From assembly GCA_018333525.1 (NCBI GenBank), contig JAGXTF010000076.1:1-57423 (forward strand): a stretch of DNA of 57,423 bases, written 5' to 3'. The notes under the pieces are model-generated. The model did not search any database and was not told the DNA's origin. It was given only the letters and a program-made list of their open reading frames with translations. Of the stretch, positions 34,085-41,443 are shown piece by piece (the stretch's first letter is position 1; each line of letters begins with the position of its first letter). The DNA is from Bacteroidota bacterium. GTDB lineage: Bacteria > Bacteroidota > Bacteroidia > NS11-12g > UBA955. The position numbers were made by a program, and so were the translations under genes.

Positions 34085-34738
34085 ATGCTGGATAAGTATG
34101 GTATTGCAAAACGGATCGCAAAAGAATTGCGCGACGGGTATTATGTGAATCTCGGAATTGGAATTCCAACCCTGGTTGCCAATTATATTCCGGAAGGGAT
34201 GGAGGTGATTCTGCAATCTGAAAATGGACTTTTGGGTATGGGACCGTTCCCTGTGGATGGGGATGAAGATCCTGATCTGATCAATGCCGGAAAACAAACG
34301 GTAACCATGCTCAAAGGTGCGAGTTTATTCGACAGTGCCACCAGCTTTGGAATGATACGGGCAGGAAAAGTAGATCTAACTGTATTGGGTGCGATGGAAG
34401 TAACAGACCGCGGGGATATTGCCAACTGGAAAGTACCCGGCAAAATGGTAAAAGGCATGGGCGGAGCCATGGACCTGGTTGCATCGGCAAAAAACATTAT
34501 TGTGGCCATGATGCATACCAGCAAGGACGGAAAAAGCAAATTGCTGGAGGAATGTACCCTTCCAATCACAGGATTGCATTGTGTTAAAAAGGTAATCACC
34601 GAATTGGGCGTTTTTGATATTACGGAACGTGGTTTTGAACTGCGCGAGCATGCACCCGGAGTTACCATTGATGAAATTCGTGCAAAAACGAAAGGTCGTT
34701 TGGTAGTGGAAGGGGAAATTACGGAAGTTCTGGTTTAA
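34085..34738 (+). CDS. scoB: 3-oxoacid/acetate CoA-transferase, subunit B
   Basis: A 217-residue subunit of a heterodimeric family-I CoA-transferase, exchanging CoA between succinyl-CoA and acetoacetate or a similar pair. Marks are GYYVNLGIGIPTLVANYIP, the catalytic-Glu loop LQSENGLLGMGP, ATSFGMIRAGKVDLTVLGAMEV, GDIANWKVPGKMVKGMGGAMDLV and the ending LREHAPGVTIDEIRAKT. Length is normal for subunit B. Unlike the usual arrangement there is no subunit A gene next to it: the upstream neighbour is the cytochrome and the downstream one is a small opposite-strand gene. Subunit A must be elsewhere in the genome if the enzyme is functional. Confidence 0.93.
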   Translation: MLDKYGIAKRIAKELRDGYYVNLGIGIPTLVANYIPEGMEVILQSENGLLGMGPFPVDGDEDPDLINAGKQTVTMLKGASLFDSATSFGMIRAGKVDLTVLGAMEVTDRGDIANWKVPGKMVKGMGGAMDLVASAKNIIVAMMHTSKDGKSKLLEECTLPITGLHCVKKVITELGVFDITERGFELREHAPGVTIDEIRAKTKGRLVVEGEITEVLV

Positions 34739-34920
34739 TCTTCCCGAATTTCAGCTCCCGTATTGAATTTGCTATTCCTTTCCCGTGCAGCTTTTTCCTT
34801 TTGCCTGTACCCTTTGAGAATGAAAAAAGCAGCACCAAAGACAATTACGGTGATGATAATTTCCCACATAAACAAAGTGTTTTTGAAGGACTGTATGGAG
34901 CTTTGAGCGGTATCCGTCAT
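34735..34920 (-). CDS. Small single-pass membrane protein, unknown
   Basis: A 61-residue protein with one TM helix (TLFMWEIIITVIVFGAAFFILKGY, about 15-38) and a charged cytoplasmic tail (RQKEKAARERNSKF). No family recognised. Its stop overlaps the scoB stop on the other strand (shared TTAA). Support is the typical N-out single-TM layout with a positively charged inner flank and the lack of any competing gene; it could still be chance. Confidence 0.45.
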   Translation of the reverse strand: MTDTAQSSIQSFKNTLFMWEIIITVIVFGAAFFILKGYRQKEKAARERNSKFNTGAEIRED

Positions 34921-35038
34921 GGGGTTTCAAAATAACACAATTTCCATGGCAATTTGCTTCTCTTCCATTGGAATCCTGTACTGATTTTTTTTGGGAAAAA
35001 CTTTCGGCTGAGCGCGTCTGTTTGTAAATTGCGCAAGT

Positions 35039-36424
35039 ATGACGCCAAATCAATATATAGAACAAAACAAGGATAGATTTTTAAATGAATTATTTGATCT
35101 TCTTCGAATTCCCAGTATTAGTGCAGATACTGCCTTTGCGGGTGATGTAAAGCGCTGTGCCGAAGCTGTAGCGGAACATTTGAAAAAGGCAGGTGCAGAT
35201 AATGTGAGCATAGAACCAACAGCTGGCCATCCTATCGTGTACGGTGAGAAAATATTTGATCCAAACCTTCCAACCATTTTGATTTACGGGCATTATGATG
35301 TGCAGCCCAGCGCACCGGATGAATTATGGGAAACACCTGCATTTGAACCTACCATTCGCAACGAAAAAATTTATGCGCGCGGTTCTGCAGATGATAAAGG
35401 GCAATTTTTTATGCATGTAAAAGCATTTGAAACCATGATGCAGACCAATACCCTTTCATGCAATGTGAAATTCATGATCGAAGGCGAAGAGGAAGTAGGA
35501 AGTGCCAATTTGGGCACTTTTTGTAAAGCGAATAAAGAAAAATTAAAAGCGGATGTTATTCTTATTTCGGATACATCCATGATTGCTAATGATATTCCGA
35601 GTATCGATGTAGGACTGCGCGGATTGAGTTATGTGCAGGTTGAAGTTACCGGACCCAACAGGGATTTACACAGCGGTGTTTATGGTGGTGCAGTTGCAAA
35701 TCCAATTAATATTTTGTGTAGCATGATTGCACAATCCCATGACGAAAACAGACATATTACCATTCCAGGATTTTATGATGATGTATTGGAAACATCTGCG
35801 GAAGATCGCGCCGCTATGGCCAAAACACCTTTTGACGAAGAGGCATACAAGCGAGATTTGGGGGTAAAAGAATTGTTGGGGGAGAAAGGATTTTCGACAA
35901 TAGAAAGAACAGGAATCAGACCCACATTTGAATTGAATGGAATCTGGGGCGGGTATACCGGAGAAGGTTCCAAAACGGTATTGCCATCCAAAGCATATGC
36001 AAAAATTTCCATGCGTTTGGTACCCAATCAGAGCAATGATAAAATCACCAAATTGTTTTCGGATTATTTCAAAAGCATTGCTCCTCCATCTGTTACCGTT
36101 GAAGTTACCCCGCACCACGGCGGTGAACCGGTTTTGACGCCCACAAACAGTGTCCCTTATCAAGCAGCGGCAGCAGCCATACGCGATACTTTTGGGAAAG
36201 ACCCGATTCCAACCCGCGGTGGTGGTTCCATTCCAATCGTTGCACTTTTTGAACAAGAATTAAAAACCAAAGTGGTATTGATGGGATTTGGCCTGGATAG
36301 CGATGGGCTTCATTCACCCAACGAACATTACGGTATTTTTAATTATTTTAGGGGAATTGAAACCATTCCACGTTTCTTTCATCACTTTACCGAAGCAAAA
36401 AATAGCGGAGTTGCATCCAATTGA
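35039..36424 (+). CDS. M20-family dipeptidase
   Basis: A 461-residue dizinc metallopeptidase of the carnosinase-like M20 branch, hydrolysing dipeptides in the cytoplasm. First metal site: LIYGHYDVQPS (His, and Asp of the HxD); bridging Asp and second site: ARGSADDKGQFF and the general base in IEGEEEVGS. The dimerisation lid is seen in VEVTGPNRDLHSGVYGGAVANP, and the C-terminal His ligand in GLDSDGLHSPNEHYGI. Length and motif order match complete members. The spoT/rel gene follows after 32 bp, so they may share a transcript. Substrate range cannot be told from sequence. Confidence 0.92.
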   Translation: MTPNQYIEQNKDRFLNELFDLLRIPSISADTAFAGDVKRCAEAVAEHLKKAGADNVSIEPTAGHPIVYGEKIFDPNLPTILIYGHYDVQPSAPDELWETPAFEPTIRNEKIYARGSADDKGQFFMHVKAFETMMQTNTLSCNVKFMIEGEEEVGSANLGTFCKANKEKLKADVILISDTSMIANDIPSIDVGLRGLSYVQVEVTGPNRDLHSGVYGGAVANPINILCSMIAQSHDENRHITIPGFYDDVLETSAEDRAAMAKTPFDEEAYKRDLGVKELLGEKGFSTIERTGIRPTFELNGIWGGYTGEGSKTVLPSKAYAKISMRLVPNQSNDKITKLFSDYFKSIAPPSVTVEVTPHHGGEPVLTPTNSVPYQAAAAAIRDTFGKDPIPTRGGGSIPIVALFEQELKTKVVLMGFGLDSDGLHSPNEHYGIFNYFRGIETIPRFFHHFTEAKNSGVASN

Positions 36425-36456
36425 ATTATATGGAAACCTGCGAATAAACTAAGTCA

Positions 36457-38688
36457 ATGGCGTTACTGGAGGGGGAAGTTTATCAAAAATACCGGTCTGA
36501 ATTACTCAAGCAGTATAAGCATCTTTTGCGCTCTCTCGGGAAAGATGTACCCAGAGAAAAATTGAACATGGTCAGGGATGCCTTTGAATTGGCATCCAGA
36601 GCCCATGAAGGCACCATTCGAAAAAGTGGTGAACCCTATATTTTCCATCCACTTGCTGTTGCACAAATTGCTGTTGGGGAACTCGGCCTTGGCACCACCA
36701 GTGCGGCATGTGCATTGATGCACGACGTAGTAGAAGATACTGAAGTTACGCTAGAGGATATTGAGCAAAAATTTGGTCCGAAAATTTCCTCTATTATAGA
36801 CGGTCTCACCAAAATTTCAACGGTTTTTGATACAGTAGAAAAAGACAGCAGCATCCAGGCAGAGAATTTCAAAAAAATGCTGCTTACGCTGGGTGAAGAT
36901 TTACGTGTAATACTCATCAAATTATGCGATCGCCTGCATAACATGCGCACCCTTGGTTCTGTTTCTGAAAAAACACGTTTAAAAATCGCTTCTGAAACTT
37001 TATACATCTATGCGCCATTGGCTCACAGACTTGGTTTGTATGCTGTGAAAACGGAAATGGAGGATCTGGCTTTAAAATATGTGGAGCCCGCATTGTACAG
37101 AGAAATTTCCGGAAAAATAGCGGAATCCAAAAATTCCAGACAACGCTATATCAAGGAATTTATTGAGCCGATAAAAGCAGAATTGGACCGCTCCGGATTG
37201 GACATTACTGAAATAAAAGGCAGGCCGAAAAGTATTCACAGTATTGCACAAAAAATGAAAAAACAGGGAATTCCTTATGAGGAAGTTTTTGATGTTTTTG
37301 CGGTGCGCATTATTGTAGATTCTCCATATTTTTTGGAAAAGGCAGACTGCTGGAAAGTATATTCCATTATTGCAGATAAATACCGTTCACATACCAATCG
37401 GTTACGCGATTGGCTGAGCCATCCGAAAAGCAATGGTTATGAAGCCCTGCATACAACTGTTTTGGGACCGAAAGGGAAATGGGTGGAGGTGCAGATTCGC
37501 AGTAAAAGGATGGATGATATTGCAGAACGCGGACTTGCAGCGCACTGGAAATACAAACAGGGCAATGAGATGCAAACCCCGCAGGACGCGGCATTTGACA
37601 GCTGGTTGAGTCTGGTAAAAGAAACGCTGGAGAATAAAGATTTGTCTGCACTGGACTTGGTAAGTGAATTTAAATTCAGTGTTTTGGGAGAGGAAATATA
37701 TATTTTCACACCCAAAGGCGATGTAAAAAATTTACCGGCGGGATCCACTGCTCTGGATTTTGCATTTGCCATTCACAGCGAAGTTGGAAAAGCTACCATT
37801 GGCGCTAAAGTGAATAACAAATTGGTACCCATCAATCATGTTCTTAAAAACGGCGATATCGTTGAAATTATAACCACGCAAAAGCCCAGGGTAAATCCCG
37901 ATTGGTTACATATTGTAATTACCGGTCGTGCAAAATCCAAAATTCGCGAACATTTAAAAGCGGAAAAAACAAGGCAATCTGCACTGGGTAAGGAAATTAT
38001 TGAGCGGAAATTCAAAAACAACGGCGAAGATTTCAATGAAAAAAACATTGCCAAATTGTTGCGATTTTTTCATTATCAAACACCTGCACAATTCTACCAT
38101 GCCGTTGCCACAGGCGAGGTAAGAACCGATAAATTACGCATATCAGAAATACTGAGACAGGAGCATAAGGCAGCAGAAACTCCAACCAAGAAAACGGTTG
38201 AAAAACCGGAGAAAAAACCGAAAAAGACGAGTGCAGGACTCATCATTATCGGTGATGATTTTGAAATGGATTATGCACTTGCAAAATGCTGCAATCCATT
38301 ACCCGGAGATGCCATATTTGGTTTTGTTACGGTTGGAGAAGGTGTAAAAGTGCACCGCACCAATTGTCCGAATGCTACCCGTTTAATGAGCCAGTATGGC
38401 TACCGAATTATTCCAACCCAATGGCGCACCGATGGCTATAGCAAGCCATTTGAAGCCAAATTGAGCGTAAGCGGAATTGATGACGTGGGAATCGTAAGTA
38501 AGATTACGGATATTATTTCCAAAGACATGGAAGTGAACATGCGTTCTATTAATATTCAGGGCAAAGATGATGGTACTTTTGAAGGTAAACTGGAAGTGTT
38601 TCTGCACAATGTGCAGCACCTGGAACAACTCATGGATAAGATTCGGGGTACCCATCAATATATTGAAGTGAAGCGCCTGGATGATTGA
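36457..38688 (+). CDS. rel: Bifunctional (p)ppGpp synthetase/hydrolase (Rel/SpoT)
   Basis: A 743-residue long RSH enzyme controlling the stringent response. Domains in order: HD hydrolase (about 45-200) with HEGTIRKSGEPYIFHPLAVA, the HDVVEDT metal motif at 89-95 and LIKLCDRLHNMRTL; synthetase (about 240-350) with KSIHSIAQKMKKQG, VFAVRIIVDS and LSHPKSNGYEALHTTV; TGS (about 410-470) with IYIFTPKGDVKNLPAGSTALDFAFAIH; zinc-finger-like part with CNPLPGD; and a C-terminal ACT domain (GIDDVGIVSKITDIIS). Hydrolase and synthetase sites both look intact, so it should make and degrade (p)ppGpp. No separate relA-like gene is seen here. Confidence 0.96.
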   Translation: MALLEGEVYQKYRSELLKQYKHLLRSLGKDVPREKLNMVRDAFELASRAHEGTIRKSGEPYIFHPLAVAQIAVGELGLGTTSAACALMHDVVEDTEVTLEDIEQKFGPKISSIIDGLTKISTVFDTVEKDSSIQAENFKKMLLTLGEDLRVILIKLCDRLHNMRTLGSVSEKTRLKIASETLYIYAPLAHRLGLYAVKTEMEDLALKYVEPALYREISGKIAESKNSRQRYIKEFIEPIKAELDRSGLDITEIKGRPKSIHSIAQKMKKQGIPYEEVFDVFAVRIIVDSPYFLEKADCWKVYSIIADKYRSHTNRLRDWLSHPKSNGYEALHTTVLGPKGKWVEVQIRSKRMDDIAERGLAAHWKYKQGNEMQTPQDAAFDSWLSLVKETLENKDLSALDLVSEFKFSVLGEEIYIFTPKGDVKNLPAGSTALDFAFAIHSEVGKATIGAKVNNKLVPINHVLKNGDIVEIITTQKPRVNPDWLHIVITGRAKSKIREHLKAEKTRQSALGKEIIERKFKNNGEDFNEKNIAKLLRFFHYQTPAQFYHAVATGEVRTDKLRISEILRQEHKAAETPTKKTVEKPEKKPKKTSAGLIIIGDDFEMDYALAKCCNPLPGDAIFGFVTVGEGVKVHRTNCPNATRLMSQYGYRIIPTQWRTDGYSKPFEAKLSVSGIDDVGIVSKITDIISKDMEVNMRSINIQGKDDGTFEGKLEVFLHNVQHLEQLMDKIRGTHQYIEVKRLDD

Positions 38689-38871
38689 TGGTCCTTCTAG
38701 AGGTTTTATTAAATAAAATCATCTCATTTATTTTCTATTTCAGACAACATTTTGCCAATTAATATTCTAAATAATTTTTATTTATTAATTTAGATTTCAA
38801 AAATTTGAACCTATTTCAATGCATTGGAATAGAAAAAAATAATTCTTTTTACAATTAGAAAATTTCATCTC

Positions 38872-39912
38872 TCAGAAACGTACATATTCATACCTGATTT
38901 CTGGTCCGGTACCATCTCTCCCATCATCGCCATTTCTTCCGCGGTAGCCTTTTCTACCGTCTGGTGCGTAAGTTCCATCCAAATTGCGACCACCTTTGCC
39001 TGCAGCTCCACCTTCACCACCTTTTCCACCACGTCCTCCCCTGTTTGTGATTTTGAGATATTTTACAAAATCCATGGCATTGCTATCGATATGCACAATC
39101 ACATTGCCGCCAGTACCTCCACTTCCGCCATTTCCACCCATACCACCATCGGTTCCGCTGCCTGCAGCTTTCTTTTCATATGCATCCCTTCCATCGGTTC
39201 CCGGTCCACCATCTCCGCCATCTCCTCCACTTCCACCATCGCAATTCATAGCAAGTGAACCATATTTTTCAGCGATATAGGTAAATTTTTGGTAACTCAG
39301 ATTTTCGGTTTTAGCTAAAACAGCATAGACATCAAATCCATTTCGTTTGTAAAAACTGTCGTCGTGTTTTTTATAAATATACAAATGAATATCTACTCCA
39401 TTGTTTCCGGAAACACCGGTATCCCCTGTTTTGCCGGAGGCGAGACCTGTACCACCAATGCGCATTGGCAATACTCTGGCTCCTCTGGATTTCCCTTCTT
39501 TACCACCATCCCCGCTAAAATCCCAATGCACTTTTCCTTCATACGTTAAGGGAACTGAAATACTGTCGCGCAAATCCGGATTTTTTAGGGGATGTGCAAT
39601 TATTGTAAAAGTGGTATGGATATCGCGGTTTTCCTGGCTGTCAATATACAAGATGGCGCCATCTGCGGAAGCGCCTGAAGTTTCAAATACATAATTTTCG
39701 ATATTATATTTTCCCTTCAGGTAACCTTTCGTAGAAATTTTCTTGCCATTTTTCCCTGTGGCCAAAACGCCAAAATGCACCATCCCCGCGGGTCTCAATT
39801 CGGAATCCTTGTCAAATAGAATTTTAATTTCGGTAAATTTCTTGCTGTTCACACAAGAATAAAACAAGAAGATGGCCAATGAAAAAATCAGCAAAAAACG
39901 AGTCTGTTTCAT
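38872..39912 (-). CDS. Glycine-rich (collagen-like) lipoprotein, unknown function
   Basis: A 346-residue secreted protein. The signal LLIFSLAIFLFYSC has a lipobox with Cys at about residue 20. Residues 20-225 are beta-rich, with no family I recognise (FTIIAHPLKNPDLRDSISVPLTYEGKVHWDF). From about 225 on there are two Gly-Gly-X-rich tracts: one of GGSGGDGGDGGPGTDGRD type and one of GGRGGKGGEGGAAGKGG type, separated by the conserved-looking VIVHIDSNAMDFVKYLKI, and closing with GRKGYRGRNGDDGRDG. An earlier GDTGVSGNNG short tract occurs at about 165. The protein is rich in charge between glycines, more like bacterial Gly-rich surface loops than true Gly-X-Y collagen. It stands alone between spoT and the SPFH gene. 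Confidence 0.75.
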   Translation of the reverse strand: MKQTRFLLIFSLAIFLFYSCVNSKKFTEIKILFDKDSELRPAGMVHFGVLATGKNGKKISTKGYLKGKYNIENYVFETSGASADGAILYIDSQENRDIHTTFTIIAHPLKNPDLRDSISVPLTYEGKVHWDFSGDGGKEGKSRGARVLPMRIGGTGLASGKTGDTGVSGNNGVDIHLYIYKKHDDSFYKRNGFDVYAVLAKTENLSYQKFTYIAEKYGSLAMNCDGGSGGDGGDGGPGTDGRDAYEKKAAGSGTDGGMGGNGGSGGTGGNVIVHIDSNAMDFVKYLKITNRGGRGGKGGEGGAAGKGGRNLDGTYAPDGRKGYRGRNGDDGRDGTGPEIRYEYVRF

Positions 39913-40002
39913 TTGGTAAATTTATTCTCCATGGTGAAATTTCGAACAAATAAACTTAAAAAATCACAGCCAAAAAAAAGGATATTTCAACGATATGGAA
40001 AA

Positions 40003-40030
40003 TTGCGACATGCAAATTTGATTACATTTG
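40003..40030 (+). promoter_or_regulatory. Promoter of the SPFH-NfeD pair
   Basis: TTG (40003-40005) and TACATTTG (40023-40030) are 17 bp apart, within the range of the Bacteroidota housekeeping promoter. The -7 element ends 12 bp before the chosen ATG at 40043. Confidence 0.6.
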
Positions 40031-40042
40031 TTATCTAAACTT

Positions 40043-40975
40043 ATGTCTATGGAAAACATATTCCCTATAGTACTTGCCCTATTGGCAATTATCGTCATTT
40101 TCAAATCTATTAAAGTAGTACCTCAGCAAAGCGCTTATGTAGTTCAAAGGCTGGGCCGTTTCCACGAGGTATTGCAACCGGGTATCAATTTTATTATTCC
40201 TTTTTTTGATAGTGTTGCCTATAAACATTCCTTAAAGGAAATTGCCATGGACATACCGGAACAGGTTTGTATTACCAAGGACAATGTGCAGGTAGCTGTA
40301 GACGGTGTAGTGTTTCTGCAGGTTGTTGATGCCGCCAAAGCTTCCTATGGTATTGCAAATTACAAATTCGCAGTATTGCAACTGGCCCAGACTACAATGC
40401 GTAGTGAAATAGGCAAGATTGCGCTGGACAGTGCATTTGAAGAACGGGGAAATATCAATAGGATGGTAGTTGCTGCAATTGATGAAGCATCCATTTCATG
40501 GGGAGTTAAAACCCTGAGATATGAGATAAAAAATATCACTCCGCCTAAAACAGTATTGATGGCCATGGAAAAACAAATGCAGGCAGAGCGTGAAAAAAGA
40601 GCTGTGATTTTGCAGAGTGAAGGTGAAAAACAAAGCGCTATCAATCAGGCAGAGGGCCAAAAACAAAAAGTAGTTTTGGAATCCGAAGCTCAGAGGCAGT
40701 TGCAAATTAACAATGCAGAAGGACAGGCAGAAGCCATTCGCGCAGTTGCAAATGCTACTGCGGATGGGATTCGCTCAGTTGCTATATCCTTAAATGAGAA
40801 AGGCGGCATGGAAGCAGTGCAATTGCGTGTTGCCGAACAATTGGTAGAACAATATGGCAAGCTCGCTAAATCCACCAATACCATGATTCTCCCAGCAAAT
40901 TTTGCAGACATTGGCAGTATGATTGCTGCTGCAATGACCGTAGTTAAAAGTCAGTCTGATACCCCGAAAAAATGA
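40043..40975 (+). CDS. SPFH/Band 7 (stomatin-like, QmcA-type) membrane protein
   Basis: A 310-residue membrane scaffold. N-terminal TM (IFPIVLALLAIIVIFKSI), then the SPFH domain: VVPQQSAYVVQRLGRFHEVLQPGINFIIPF, VCITKDNVQVAVDGVVFLQVVDAAKASYGI and ALDSAFEERGNINRMVVAAIDEAS, followed by a heptad-rich helix (EKQMQAEREKRAVILQSEGEKQSAINQAEGQ) typical of oligomer-forming stomatins. I prefer ATG 40043; a TTG at 40028 extends the frame by five codons. It is followed by an NfeD gene with a 4-bp overlap, the standard pair for membrane-microdomain proteins. Confidence 0.93.
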   Translation: MSMENIFPIVLALLAIIVIFKSIKVVPQQSAYVVQRLGRFHEVLQPGINFIIPFFDSVAYKHSLKEIAMDIPEQVCITKDNVQVAVDGVVFLQVVDAAKASYGIANYKFAVLQLAQTTMRSEIGKIALDSAFEERGNINRMVVAAIDEASISWGVKTLRYEIKNITPPKTVLMAMEKQMQAEREKRAVILQSEGEKQSAINQAEGQKQKVVLESEAQRQLQINNAEGQAEAIRAVANATADGIRSVAISLNEKGGMEAVQLRVAEQLVEQYGKLAKSTNTMILPANFADIGSMIAAAMTVVKSQSDTPKK

Positions 40976-41400
40976 ATCACGAAACCTACTGGGCTGTTGC
41001 CGGCCTGATTCTCGTAATTGCCGATCTGGTATTCGGTACATTTTTTATTTTATTCGTAGGCCTCGGTGCTTTAATAACCGCCTTACTTACCTGGACAGGG
41101 CTATTGCCGGATCTTACCTGGCAATGGATTGTATTTGCGGGTACCTCAACACTGGGGCTTTTGTTGTTTCGCAAAAAACTGGTTGCGGCTTTTGGAAAAG
41201 GGGCGGGTGTAAAATATCAGGAACATATCGGGCATGTGGTGGTTGTAGCAGTGGATATACCTGAAAATGGCGAAGGCAGGGTGAATTATCGCGGTGCGGA
41301 ATGGAATGCCATAACCACCGATAAAAAAGCTTTACCAGCAGGTTCCAAAGCCATTATCCGAAATTTTGACGGGATTGTGCTGGAAGTTGAGGCAAATTAA
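40972..41400 (+). CDS. NfeD-family membrane protein
   Basis: A 142-residue short NfeD: TM segments at about 6-28 (WAVAGLILVIADLVFGTFFILFVG), 33-45 and 50-65, then an OB-fold C-terminal domain (HIGHVVVVAVDIPENGEGRVNYRGAEWNAI ... PAGSKAIIRNFDGIVLEVE). The ClpP-like protease domain of long NfeD is absent. The ATG overlaps the SPFH stop (ATGA). NfeD OB domains are thought to bind or position SPFH partners. Confidence 0.92.
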   Translation: MNHETYWAVAGLILVIADLVFGTFFILFVGLGALITALLTWTGLLPDLTWQWIVFAGTSTLGLLLFRKKLVAAFGKGAGVKYQEHIGHVVVVAVDIPENGEGRVNYRGAEWNAITTDKKALPAGSKAIIRNFDGIVLEVEAN

Positions 41401-41443
41401 TTTTTGCTTTAAACTTTTGCGATAATTACACGTCTAAACAACA

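Noticed and set aside
38984-39280. 98-codon proline-rich plus-strand frame
   Set aside because: Shadow of the Gly-Gly-X codons of the lipoprotein gene on the opposite strand.
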